Shown here: positions 33,801 to 44,021 of the stretch, piece after piece | Layout: every line of letters begins with the position of its first letter | How positions within the stretch are numbered: position 1 is the stretch's first letter | Assembly (NCBI GenBank): GCA_006384855.1 | Contig: VCJN01000151.1 | Span: 62,001-126,000, forward strand | Reading direction: 5' to 3' | Length of the DNA stretch: 64,000 nt | Source: Tetraselmis striata | Lineage: Eukaryota; Chlorophyta; Chlorodendrophyceae; Chlorodendrales; Chlorodendraceae | Translations under genes and position numbers: made by a program | The notes under the pieces: model-generated | What the model was told of the DNA's origin: nothing | The model's database searches: none | The model's input: only the letters and a program-made list of their open reading frames with translations

Positions 33801-34251
33801 GGGGGAGTGGGGTTCAATACGCTCCCCCCCCCAACCCCCACCCCCTCTACGAAATGATGTACCACGGACCGTCTAATAATACATTGGATAATATAGCAGT
33901 AATACACCACGAACCCAAAGCGTGGTTACAGCATGTAGCCAACGCGTGGCTACGGTAGGTGGCACCGCACCAGCACCTTGAGCGAGTCCCTGACCTCATG
34001 CCCCATTCTGCCCCCCTTGCGCCCATCAGGAGGACCGCGTGGTGATCTCCAACCTCGATAAGCTGCTCACCTTCCTGACGGGCCGCGACGCCGGCAAGCC
34101 CGCGGACCCCGCGGCCACGGCCGCCATGGCGCAGGAGCTGCTGCCCATCATGCCGGGCGTCGCGGCGGAGCTGCTGCCGGAGATCAGCCAGCGGCTGGCC
34201 AGCCGGGTCGGCGCCCGCCTCGTGCGCGACCTGCTGGTTGCGGAGGCCTGA
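27845..34251 (+). CDS. Plastid ABC1 atypical kinase (ABC1K, ABC1K3-like)
   Basis: Exons: 27845-27961, 28024-28254, 29018-29129, 29757-29962, 30056-30121, 30355-31212, 31314-31513, 31746-32079, 32610-32747, 34030-34251. Phases all agree; total 2,484 nt, about 827 aa. Nine introns: eight GT-AG and one GC-AG (29963). The first 39 residues are rich in Ala, Arg and Ser, as in a chloroplast transit peptide. ABC1 hallmarks follow: the K-x-G-Q helix (IKLGQALSIRPD, about 197), the Ala-rich loop AAASLGQVY, the ATP-binding Lys in VAVK (K277), DPHPGN (about 409) and DFG (about 427). The extended C terminus ends near ARLVRDLL, as in land-plant ABC1K3. Plastid ABC1Ks sit in plastoglobules or thylakoids and modulate prenylquinone metabolism. 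Subfamily assignment rests on my memory of plant sequences and needs a tree. Several introns carry C runs just after the donor. Confidence 0.92.
32100..32600 (+). repeat. Tandem duplication in ABC1K intron 8 with telomere-like words
   Basis: Two diverged copies of a block share gctgcctcaaa, cactgcaaacgat, tgccactc and ctcaatcctgag. They start near 32105 and 32425. Both carry ccctaaa-like words (aaaccctaaaccaaaatcc at about 32448). Similar words recur in intron 9 near 33255-33330. Confidence 0.65.
33590..33735 (+). repeat. Dispersed repeat D, copy 3 (in ABC1K intron 9)
   Basis: It carries the same ordered blocks as the copies at 4085 and 11085: gaactgtttcgcacctt, gtcggaatattt, gtgccgtattctga and cttatttctctgtttt. 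It lies in ABC1K intron 9, the second gene intron to hold this repeat. Confidence 0.55.
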
Positions 34252-34970
34252 AAACAGTCCAGCAGGGCCGGCCATGAACAGCCGCCGCGCTCCAATACAA
34301 TAAAGGGAATGTAGCAGGGAGAGAACACACCCGAAGAGGCACAACCGAAACTCCACCAGCAGCAGTTAAAGGCCAACAGCCTGATGAGGGAGGGGGCCAT
34401 GCTTTCATTGGAAACAGCATGAAATTCTTCAAGGTTTCATTCGGGAATTGTTCACAGCGTGTAATTATAAAGTAGTTATAATTACATTGGTAGCAGCGAC
34501 CGCAGCACGCAACAGCACAACTGGTTTCCCGACGCTCCGTTTCATTTCCCTTTGGAGTTCCTCCCTGTCTGCAAGGCCCACTCCTGGACTACAGGCAGAA
34601 TGCGCGGCTGGTGTGTGGACATGAGGGTAATATGCACTGCAGACAATATGCTGAAGTTATACAAATAGGCACACACAGAGTAGCCACAGAGTTGGCCTTC
34701 AGAGGTGTGCTAGCTACGCGCGTTAACCAGTAGACCCTATGCGGGTTCATGCAGCCGGGCTGTAGAAAAGCTGACATGGTGCGCCCGGGAACAAAGATGG
34801 AAGAAATTAGTGGACTCTATAGTGGATGGCACGGTGAAAAGGTGGTAAGAAGTACACGGTAGATACAAAACAAACCGCAATGACAGCGGACTATAACTAG
34901 TACAAGTACTCGATACCGCGGTACCTGTACCAGTACCAGTACTGCCTGAGCTGCCGAAGCTGTGGCACAG
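34252..34970. other. ABC1K downstream flank
   Basis: It contains the presumed 3' UTR and spacer. Short gtac-rich steps (cctgtaccagtaccagtactg, 34924-34944) precede family B copy 3. No coding segment is supported. Confidence 0.4.
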
Positions 34971-35372
34971 GGCGCCGGGCCGAGGCGGGGGGCGGCGGCG
35001 GCAAGCCGTGGCGTGGCGCTTCCGCGCTTTCGCCGAGCGGCGCATGACCGAACTCGTGCGCTCCTGGGACGATGCCTGCACCGAGGCGCTCTATGCCGGA
35101 CATGCCCGCCAGCGTGGGAACCGAGGACACCGTGGTGGCGTTGGTGGAGGACGGAGAGCCCTCCCCAGCGGCGGGCCGTCTATCTTCTAAGGGTATGGGC
35201 GACCTATCCGATCATGCTGTCCTTGCCTAGCTGCGCGACAAGCACCCGTTCCGTGGCCACCCGATCCCAGACGCGGCATATGATATTCCGGTCGACAAGG
35301 CCGCCCTGACGGTGGACATGCGCGTGCCGTACCTACAGCTCCAGCAGCATGTGGCGGCAGGGCATGCCCAAC

Positions 35373-35493
35373 TTTCTGAAGAGATCATGAGGCAGTGTGT
35401 TGGTAACCTCACAGGGGGGCGGTTACATGGGTGTGTGGGAGAAGTCCTGCCACTGAGTAACAGCGGTGTCTGTGAAGACGCCGCTGCACTCCC
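35373..35493 (-). repeat. DIRS split direct repeat B2
   Basis: 121 bp forming the 3' end of the element. The outer edge is tttctgaag at 35373. Joining this end to the A1 end recreates the internal A2/B1 junction exactly. Confidence 0.92.
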
Positions 35494-35510
35494 CGGAGCG
35501 GGTGGGCGGG

Positions 35511-35775
35511 AGATACTGAAAATTCTGGCTGTTGTGAGGAACAGCCCCGGCTGCCCCCCTGGTTACTAACAAACGCACTGCGTTTCTAGACAGCCCTGGG
35601 GGCAGCCCCAGGTCTGCTGGCAGTTGGGTCCCCTCACGGATCCAACTACCAATTACTAATCCTTGTAACTACATCTTTTTCTAATAATTCTTGGTCTTGA
35701 GCTTCTGTTGCCTCATCCTTCATCTCTGCAGAAAACCGGTGTGGCTCTGGCCCACAGGCCACCACCAAACATGCC
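35511..35775 (-). repeat. DIRS split direct repeat A2
   Basis: The internal copy of A1, offset by exactly 3,612 bp. It directly abuts B1 at 35775/35776. A 17-bp spacer (35494-35510) separates it from B2. Confidence 0.92.
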
Positions 35776-35896
35776 TTTCTGAAGAGATCATGAGGCAGTG
35801 TGTTGGTAACCTCACAGGGGGGCGGTTACATGGGTGTGTGGGAGAAGTCCTGCCACTGAGTAACAGCGGTGTCTGTGAAGACGCCGCTGCACTCCC
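35776..35896 (-). repeat. DIRS split direct repeat B1
   Basis: 121 bp between the recombinase stop codon and A2. It matches B2 with a constant offset of 403 bp. Confidence 0.92.
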
Positions 35897-35917
35897 ATTG
35901 GTCCAGTGAAGAAATAG

Positions 35918-37189
35918 TTAGAGGGCGGCGATGAGCCGTAGAATCTCGGTGGCAGACGTCTTGAAGTAGGCGTCCAGTGCGTCCTGGCGGCACGCCCAGT
36001 GCCCGACGTGGGCGATGACCCGGGCGGACCTGTAGCGGTCCCAAAGCCATTGCGCGAGGGACTTGCGGCCAGAGTGGCTGCCGACACGGTCCAGGGGCGT
36101 CGTGCGGGTGGCTGGGTCGGGGAAGGCGCGCGCGTAGGCGGCCTTGAACGCCGAGTTGAAGCCCGAGTAAGGGGTGGTGTGAAAGGTCTGGGGTCCGATG
36201 CGGGAGGACTTGGGTGCGGCCAGCAGGCGGCTTCCCGAGGGTGGGCGGAACACGCGGAGGTAGTCCTCAAGCATGTCAACCGGGCGGACAGCCAGGCAAG
36301 GCACGTGGTCTGGGATGTAGGCGAAACACTCGTGACGGGCGTCAACGTTCTTGTCGACATCCACGCGCAGGCGGATGTAGCGGCAGCCCAGCTCCGCGTT
36401 GAAGAGCACGCGGACAGCGCTGAGGTCCGTGTAGGACACGGCGCCGGAGCTGGACACGCAGTAGTCGCAGGTGAGTGCCGCGGCGGCTGCGCGGCGGAGG
36501 CACCCGAGGTTAAGGAAGGTGATGCACAGGCGCTGGTGCCTGCCAAAGGCTGACGACAGGGGGAAGCCGCGATGAAGCATCGCGCGCAGGTCCGGGATCC
36601 GAAGAGGAAGTCGGCCCTTGGCTGGGCGCACGGTCCGGCGCTCCAGGATAGAGATGAGGGTGTTGATGCTCTCGTCCTTGCACGGGTTGAGCGTGGAGCG
36701 GCCCGCGAGGCGCAGGTGCGGGAGCTGGCGCCTGTGCCAGTCGGAGATGGCCGCCAGCCGGCCGGCAATGGTGGAAGGGGCGAGCGAGCGGTCGCTCGTG
36801 CAGTGGTAGATGTAGCCCCGCAGGAGGCCTAGAGTGGCGGGGAGGGGGGTGGCACCCCTCGCGGTGCAGAAGGAGCAGTAGTCGCGCAGGCTGCTGCGGT
36901 AGGTGTCGGTGGTAGATGCGCGGAGCCGAAGATCCTCGAGGCGGTCGGCGCCCATAAGCAGGCGGCGCCACTCGGGGAGGTGGGCGGTAGGCACCGCTGG
37001 GGCAGCGCACGAGGGACATGTGTAAAGTTCAGGCATCCCTGTGTCCGGGCGTCCTGCGCACCGGGCGCACAAAGCCGTCCTGCAGCTGGCGCAGGCGTAG
37101 AAGGTCCCTGGGGCCATCGCCTGACAGGCGCGGCATCGCGATGGTGGCTTGGGCAGAGAGGCTGTCAATGGGGCCAGCGGGGGGAACAT
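35918..37189 (-). CDS. DIRS tyrosine recombinase with N-terminal Cys cluster
   Basis: This intact 423-residue frame is the integrase of the element; it joins a circular DNA intermediate to the target by tyrosine-recombinase chemistry. Residues 19-61 hold eight Cys in four C-x2-C pairs (19/22, 33/36, 41/44, 58/61), suggesting a two-zinc module. A SAM-like core-binding region follows (about 90-185). Catalytic residues can be placed as R232 or R233 in LRRAAAAAL, H372-x2-R375 in SHSGRKS, H397 in HVGHW and nucleophile Y408 in DAYFK. Its 5' end overlaps the methyltransferase frame (ending 37029) in a different frame, as is usual in DIRS elements. Because the recombinase frame is undamaged, this copy could be recent. 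Confidence 0.88.
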   Translation of the reverse strand: MFPPLAPLTASLPKPPSRCRACQAMAPGTFYACASCRTALCARCAGRPDTGMPELYTCPSCAAPAVPTAHLPEWRRLLMGADRLEDLRLRASTTDTYRSSLRDYCSFCTARGATPLPATLGLLRGYIYHCTSDRSLAPSTIAGRLAAISDWHRRQLPHLRLAGRSTLNPCKDESINTLISILERRTVRPAKGRLPLRIPDLRAMLHRGFPLSSAFGRHQRLCITFLNLGCLRRAAAAALTCDYCVSSSGAVSYTDLSAVRVLFNAELGCRYIRLRVDVDKNVDARHECFAYIPDHVPCLAVRPVDMLEDYLRVFRPPSGSRLLAAPKSSRIGPQTFHTTPYSGFNSAFKAAYARAFPDPATRTTPLDRVGSHSGRKSLAQWLWDRYRSARVIAHVGHWACRQDALDAYFKTSATEILRLIAAL

Positions 37190-39114
37190 GGATCAGTACG
37201 ACGCCCCAAGTGGTGGGGCCTCGGTACCCACGGCGCGAGGGGACGGGGTTGGTCCGGCTAGCATCTCTCCACGCAGGGGAGGTGAAGAGGGTGTGGCCGC
37301 GGCGGAAATATGCGATGACTTGCGCGCCGCCCGTGAGCCGCCACCACGGGGCCGCCGCCCAGACCGGGAGCACAAAGGTGCCCGCCGTGGTCGAGGGGGC
37401 AGTGGCGTAGCACGCCCAGAAGTGGCGGAGGACGTCGCGCATGGCGGCGAAAGGAGGGTTGCAGTAGACCCGGCGGCCAGCCCAGTCGTGGGCAAGGCAG
37501 CTGTCTATCGCTGACCAGAAGGCGGGGCAGAAAGAGTTGCGGCCGAGAGGGTCGGCGCAGGCGTCGACATCGAAGGGGCCGCAGGCGGCCTCCAGCGCGC
37601 GGAAAATGTCGCTGAGTAGGCGCCAGTCCTGGTCGTCGACTGCGCCCCGAAGCCGGGAGAGGGAGTCGGCGAGGGTGTTCTTCCGGCCCGGGATGTGACG
37701 GGCGATGAGTGCAATGTCGTAGCGCTCCAAGAGTTCGAGAAGCCACAGGAGCAGCTCGAGGGAGTCCGGGTGCGGCGATGCGCCCTTGTTGACCGCCCCT
37801 ACCGAGGAGGTGTTGTCAAGGCGGAAGAGAACGCTGCTGCAGGCGAGGCGCGCGCCGATCTTTGCGATGGTCCAGGCAGGGGACCATGAAAAGCTCGCGG
37901 AGGTTCGCGGACGTGCTCCACTGCTGGAGCTGCTCCGGGGTGAAGGCGTAGTGGAGGCGGACGTCGCCCCACCAAACGCCTCCCGCCACGCCCGAGGCGT
38001 CGGAAGTAATGACCTCAACCCCCCCGAGCCGTCCAGAGGAAGCTGGCTGGGGGTCGCCGGGAAGGCGGGGGATCATGGCCTTGGACCAAAGACCGGGGAA
38101 GGCGGGGACGCGGCGATAGCTGCGCTCGAGGGGCTGGATGGGGTCAGAGGGGGAGGGTGTCATGCGCGACGCGCCCGCTGCCAGGGTGTCATGCCACCAG
38201 AGGAGGTCCGCACGAGCCGCAGGGTCCACGCTGCAGGGTTCAACGGGATCCCAGCTGTCGATCGGGTTGGTCGAAGCGGCGCTGACGAGGCAGTCACGCG
38301 CGCGGTAGAGGCCGACCAGGTGTGCTTGTCCGGGCAGGACGACCGGACAAGTCCACTGGACTTTGCCGATGAAAGAGGCCAAAGCACCTCGGGCAGTTGT
38401 ACCCGTGACGTCCACCTCGGTCAGGAGGGCATCCGCGCGGGCCCTGAGATTGCCGCAGCGGGCTGCTGAGACGGCGACAGTGCCCCGGACCGTGTCGATG
38501 AGGACGCCGACGAACTCGCAGCGAGTGGAGGGCCACTCGTTCTTGGCCAGTTTGACTGGAAGGCCGTACTTGTGCAGCGTGTTGACGCACGACAAGTACA
38601 TCAAGCCATGCTGCCACAGAGACAAGGAGCTGTTGAACTTGAGGAGGAAGTCATCCAGGTAAGTTCCCGCGACGCCGAAATTTGCGTACGAGGCCTCAGG
38701 GGACTCGGGTACGCAGAATTGGAGACCCTCCCGCAGCAGGATGTCGCGGATGACATGGGCCCAGCGCTGCTGCAGAGCCGGGGCCTGGCGATTGCCAAAA
38801 GGGACGTAGCGGTAGCGGTAGTACTCCCTCGTGGCTGGGTGCTGGAAACCTTGGTAGTCGCAGTCCGAAGAGGCAGTGGGCCAGCAGAAGAAGGCGTCGG
38901 TGAGGTCAATCTTGCCGAGGGCGTCCCCCGGCTGCAGAGCCTCAAGCACACCGTGGATGTCGCTGAGCTGGCAGGAAACCCGGGCCAAACAGTCATTAAC
39001 TCCGGATTGTTTGAAGTCCACGACGTTGCGGACCTTGTACGTTGGGACAGTCTTGATGATGCACGCGATCGGGTTGACGATCCACGGAAGGTAGTGAAGG
39101 GGGCCTTCACAGAA
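37029..39114 (-). pseudogene. DIRS RT / RNase H / DNA adenine methyltransferase, frameshifted and N-truncated
   Basis: Frame 1 (down from about 39114 to 37816) starts inside the RT. It has motif A KIDLTDAFFCWP, motif B PFGNRQAPALQQRW and motif C YLDD, then RNase H residues TSDASG. A one-base shift near 37880 (a GTCCCC stretch) moves the reading to frame 2 (38018-37029). Frame 2 completes RNase H (RLDNTSSVGAVNKG, ADSLSR) and continues into a Dam-like N6-adenine methyltransferase (FDVDACADP, then YCNPPF). The RT N terminus and any gag are missing between A1 and about 39110. The order RT-RH-MT then YR is standard for DIRS elements. The shift could be a real mutation, a sequencing error in the C run, or a programmed shift; I favour the first two. 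Confidence 0.85.
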
Positions 39115-39122
39115 ACTGAAAC

Positions 39123-39387
39123 AGATACTGAAAATTCTGGCTGTTGTGAGGAACAGCCCCGGCTGCCCCCCTGGTTACTAACAAACGCACTGCGTTTCTA
39201 GACAGCCCTGGGGGCAGCCCCAGGTCTGCTGGCAGTTGGGTCCCCTCACGGATCCAACTACCAATTACTAATCCTTGTAACTACATCTTTTTCTAATAAT
39301 TCTTGGTCTTGAGCTTCTGTTGCCTCATCCTTCATCTCTGCAGAAAACCGGTGTGGCTCTGGCCCACAGGCCACCACCAAACATGCC
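39123..39387 (-). repeat. DIRS split direct repeat A1
   Basis: 265 bp, matching A2 at 35511-35775 over its whole length with no difference that I noticed. It forms the 5' end of the element. The outer edge is atgcc at 39383-39387. Confidence 0.92.
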
Positions 39388-41274
39388 GAGTATCTCCGCT
39401 ACTTGGTGGGCGAATATGCCTCGGCGTCGGATCAATGTACCTCCAAGGTCGCTTGCCCGGGTGGTTCAACCAGCGCTTCGCCTCTGCTAGGCTTGTGACC
39501 CATGTAAAGAAGCTAGGCGAGGACAGGGCCCCAGACTTTCGCTCTCGGGGAGGCGGAGCGGCGCGCAGCGGAGCGGGCGGTGGTGGACAACATGGAGGCG
39601 TATGTGTCGGTGCTTGCGCCATCTCAGCTCGGCGTCGGCATTTCCGCAGGGGACTCCGTACTCATATCCGCAGTGTCTGTCTCATCGTCAAGAAGCTTGG
39701 CCCGCGTGCCGTCATCGTCCACTGACCTTCGCAACGCCTACGAGAAGTGGTGCCGCACCATCATCCAACGCCACTTAGATTGCTCTCCTCTACACCCTGT
39801 CATACATGCGCTCCTGGCCTCCCCCTCCATGGATTAGCTTCTGCTCGTGGACGATCGGTCCGCCTCTCTGCGGCCGGAGGACGGCGTGCAACAGGGCGCG
39901 CCGTTGGCCACGACATTCTTTTGCGTCGCGATTCACCCCGAGATGGAGGAGTGCAACAGCACGTCGGAGGTCACAGATGGGACGGCACGCTTCAATGCCG
40001 ATGATGGATATTTGGTGGGCCTGCCAAAGCACGTTTGGCCGGCCCTTCACGCCTTCCGCACGTCCATCAAGGAGTCCGTGGGGCTTGAGGTGCACCTCGA
40101 CAAGATGCACGTGTACATTGCGGACATGGAGGCCGCGCGGCGGTGGCTCCGGCCGACATTGAATGGCCCGAGCTGGATGGCCACTACGGCATCCATGTCC
40201 ACAACGTGCCGCTTGGATCGGTAGGATGTGGGCAGGCCTACATGCGCGGCAAGGCGGAGGAGCTGCAAGAGGAGGTGGACGCCAGCCTGAGCAAGCTCCT
40301 ATCTGCCAAGCGCAGCCGTCGGTACACCCACGCCATGCATCACGACGCAAGGGCCATGCGCAAGCATGCAGCACATGACACGGTATTGGCTCCGCAATTG
40401 CCTCTCGTCCTAGGTGGAGGCCTTCGCAGAGGCGGTGGATGCCACGTCCTCACGGCGGTCAAGCGGGTGCTAGGGGTCTCTTTTGATCCCTCCACGTACG
40501 GCACGGGCACCAATCCGGTGGTCGCCGATTTCTTGGCGGAGCTTTTGCACGACTCTTACCCCATGGCGGCATAGGCGGCTACTTTGAGCGAGGATGCAGT
40601 GGCCATGGCGCGAAGAACGCTTCACCTCCCCACTTGGTTGAAAGGCGTTGGCATCCGCCGCATGGCTACGGCTCGTGATGTTGCTTTCATCAGCAGCATG
40701 AGCGACATCCTCCCGAGGTTCCTCACTAGCAACTCGGACACCAGCACCCCCACCCATGGTTTCTTTTACTCTTGGCTTGAGTGCGTCCTTGGCCGAGGCA
40801 GCTTGATCGCAACTTCTTCCGCCCGCCAGTATATCTTCCTCAACGCTGCTGGTGGGTCGGCGGCCAGCTACACCGCGGCGGTGCGCGAGGTGTGGGGCCG
40901 CCTCCACGCGGCTATTGCTGGCCACTTCATCGATGCCGATGCCCGCGCGTGCGTGATGAAGCGGGAGGCGGAGGCTGCCCCGGGCTCGCAAAAGGAACTG
41001 AGAGCATTTATAGACCCGGGCTTTGTGGGGCGGCGGCGGGGGGGGGGGGGGGGGGGTGGAATAACTCTTGGCTTCAAAATGAGGTGAGCACTCTCCATGT
41101 CACATGGTGACGAATCTTGCTGTTCGGCCAGCTCGACGGTGGCCATCCCCACCGCGCGGACAGTCATGACTCCGCATGAGCTACGGGAGGTCGCTGCCGG
41201 GTAATTCTTTCTGCCTAGCCCATGCACGGCCCCGGGGGTTGGGAGCCAGATATTCGCCCTCGACAGAAATTGAA

Positions 41275-41825
41275 AGTGATTGCAACTTGCTAGCATGCTG
41301 CTCTCCACCGCCCAGACTGAGCTGTTCTTAGGGCATGGTATCTCTAGAAATTATAGTAGTCGGGAACACATATAGTGCTGTAATTACAGCTCAAGCTACC
41401 GGCCACCCTCTCTCGTTTCCAAACCCTACCTCCTTCCATCAAGTGATCACTGCCAGCTGCGGCATCTTCCGGATAACTACGGGCGGTCGCCAGTACCAGC
41501 AACTACCGCTTTCTGTTTACGAGCGACTACCGGTAATTGGCGGTATATACGGGCGGATTACGAATATAGTACTCGCCCCGCCCCGAAAAAAGTTTTCCTG
41601 TAGCGACTACATCGGTAATGCACCGGCACCGCGCAATCTTCGGTTGTCGTGCTGCGTCTTGGCTCCACATGCCGCCAAATATCCTGAAAATATCCTGCAG
41701 GTCGCGGCGCGGATTGTGGCGGTCCGCCGACCTCGACCGCAGTCCGCCGATGTTGGCTCCATCTCGCCCGCATGTGCACTTGCGGCAGGATCCCCAAGGT
41801 GAACTGGAGTGAAAAGGCGGGCACC

Positions 41826-41860
<35 letters not shown>

Positions 41861-42233
41861 TCCGCGTGTCGTCGCTCCGTGGTCGGCATCCCAGTCCCGC
41901 TCCGATCGCCTCCGCAGCGCGCCTTGTTGTAACCGCCCGTCAAAAGTCAGACCGAACTGGCCGCCAGCTGACTCCTCCCGTTGCATGGCTTTGACTCCCT
42001 CAGGTCGCTCCGGCTCCTGTCCCCTGGCCCCTGAGTCGCTGCCATGCCCGGCCTCTCCCGTTCCGGGCTCCCGTCTCCTCGCGCTCGCCGCCCTCACCCG
42101 TTCTCACGGGGCGGTTGAGCGTTTCCCGGGTGTTCCGAGCGGGTCAGCCCCCAGCCCCATGGCGCCGCCGAACACTCCGTTGTACTAGGCCGGGATTCGA
42201 GTGATTCGCAGGTGGAACACATACGGGTGCCCC

Positions 42234-42264
<31 letters not shown>

Positions 42265-43005
42265 CGTGTACGCCAGATCTTCTTCAGGTCGGTCGCGGGT
42301 CGTACCGAGGTGCAAGAACGCGATTTTATTTCGCACACCCCTCGCGAGTAGGCTGCCCCCCGTCCGAGTCATACAAACCCCGCTCCCCACCCGCAGGCAA
42401 ATCTCGGAGAGGCCGACGCAAGGCCGAGGTCGTACAAGAATTATTCTAAGCGCCCCCCCGCCCCCCCCCCCCCCCCCCCGTAAGACTGCTGCCCGGCGGC
42501 GCAAGCATGCCGATGGGCTACCGGGACTACGAGTATTATTTGAATACCCCCCCCCCCCCCCCACCCCGCCCCCTCACAGGGTACAGGTACAGGGGGCATT
42601 TTCGAGTCAAAACGGTCCTATTTACGGACTCGAAAATGTGCCCCCCACGTGATCGCTTAGGCTGGGATATGTACCCACTTTTTGGTTACATTTCAGGTGC
42701 AATGTATAACTATACGAGAGTACTAAAAATGACAGTTCGCCGTGTCCTCTTCGCGCCCTGTCTCGCGTAAAGTACTATCCGCCTCACCTAGGTGGTGGGG
42801 CTACTTCGCGCCATTTTGCGCGCCACGGTGGCCCACCCTGTTAAGGATTTCACTCCTCGCTGCTCGAAGCTCCAAGAGACATGTTGCAGCGCCGCCGTTT
42901 TGGGAGCCATCTCCGCCGGACCCCGCTGGCAGTGGTTGAGATGCGGGCTTGGAGGACCCGCCAGCCTGACGCGGCGCCGCTACGACCTGGTAGTAGCGGT
43001 CATCG
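41275..43005. other. Repeat-rich spacer with long C and G runs
   Basis: It holds a C run of about 31 near 41829-41859, a G run of about 28 near 42236-42263, and C runs near 42450-42478 and 42547-42562. Short frames occur, but they depend on homopolymer lengths. A hairpin lies at 42586-42648. No gene can be supported. Confidence 0.45.
42586..42648. repeat. Hairpin-forming inverted repeat
   Basis: The arm gggggcattttcgagtc pairs with gactcgaaaatgtgcccccc across a loop of about 17 nt (aaaacggtcctatttac), leaving a 2-base bulge. Confidence 0.8.
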
Positions 43006-43024
43006 ACTAAGACGGGGGGGGGGG

Positions 43025-43273
43025 GGGGGAAGGGGGGGGGGGGGTTAGAGATCCGGCTGGGCAGGGCAAGCAGGTGTTGGTGGACTTCAATAAGCGTTGC
43101 TTCTTGATGTGTTGAATGCCGCGCCGCATCTCGTTGTCGTTGCGCCAGTCGCGCACAATGCGAATCGAGTAGCCGCAGTGTTTTATCGTCTTGCTCTGGC
43201 ACTCTCCGAAGAGGGCAGAATCCACGGCAGCGTACCACCAATCTACAGAAAAGTCTGGCGCAACGGCCTGCAA
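43025..43273 (-). CDS. Short unassigned exon-like ORF
   Basis: The frame contains FSVDWWYAAVDSALFGECQ and IVRDWRNDNEMRRGI. These have a natural amino-acid balance unlike the Pro/Arg/Gly-rich shadow frames around them. No start or splice context is clear, and the frame runs into a poly(G)/(C) tract at its 3' side. I do not recognise the family. It could be a fragment of a mobile-element protein or an exon of an unseen gene. Confidence 0.3.
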
Positions 43274-44021
43274 GACAAGGTTCCACGACGCACGGGAGTC
43301 GGGTGTGATACAGCGTCTCGTCGTTACAAGAGCTAGGAGCGACAGTACACGGGTTTTTACGCGAGATGCGGGAGTTCACATGCCCCCGCTGCCGAGATGC
43401 GGTAACCCCACCCTCACGGTTGACTCTCTCCACCCTATGCATCTCTTCACTGTGAGATTCAGATGTGACGTAAATGTGCCCTACTGGTGACGAACGACGA
43501 CATACGGGGACGATACGGGACGGACGAGGGACGTGGATTTCATACCCAGTAGCGACGACTATCGCGCGCGACCTGTAAAGTACTATATGAATTTCTCGTT
43601 TCCATAATTCCATCAAATTGATATGCGCACGCGGGCTCGCGTGTCGCCCGCCGACGCGGAGTACCCGGGCTAAGTACAGGCGGCTGCAAGTACTCGCTGC
43701 ACATCGCTGCACATCGCCGCGGTGTGCCGCGATGTGCGGCACGACGGGCGGAGGTGTGGGCGGATGTAGGTGGTACGGTAGGTGGTAGGCGGTAGGTGGT
43801 GTTCGTAGGTGCGCGTTTTAATGCAGCCGCCCTAACTGCTGATGATTGTGTAACGCCCCAGCACGCGCATGAAGTACGGGGTCGCCTCACGGTCACCGCC
43901 GCTCACCGTTGAATCAAGCGCGGACAGCCGCGCACTCGCATCTGTGTTGCCTGCCGGTGGTGGGTTACATCCACCCCAACTCTCAACCCCCCCCCCCCGC
44001 CCCCCGCGCGCGGCAGCAGGC

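Larger units (their letters stand above)
35373..39387 (-). mobile_element. DIRS-type tyrosine recombinase retrotransposon with split direct repeats
   Basis: A 4,015-bp element on the minus strand encodes RT, RNase H, an adenine methyltransferase and a tyrosine recombinase. Reading in element direction, the repeat order is A1 (39387-39123), coding core, B1 (35896-35776), A2 (35775-35511), B2 (35493-35373). This is the split-direct-repeat layout of PAT/Kangaroo-type DIRS elements. The element interrupts family B copy 3 with no target duplication. No gag frame and no N-terminal RT region is present, so this copy is internally deleted and non-autonomous. Confidence 0.9.
34975..41270 (+). mobile_element. 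Retroelement family B, copy 3, split by a DIRS insertion
   Basis: The 5' part (34975-35372) matches copy 1 from the TELVRSWDDA region up to the ggcatgcgcaac site. The remainder (39388-41270) resumes at gagtatctccgc, exactly where copy 1 continues. It reaches motif C (FNADDGY, about 39990), the linker and the start of the endonuclease region, then ends near 41268. That is about 1 kb short of the copy 1 end. Where copies 1 and 2 have TAG codons, copy 3 has CCAAAG (about 40023) and TGG (about 40635). It has its own damage: stops at 35227 and 39835, small deletions and a G run at 41037-41057. Confidence 0.82.
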
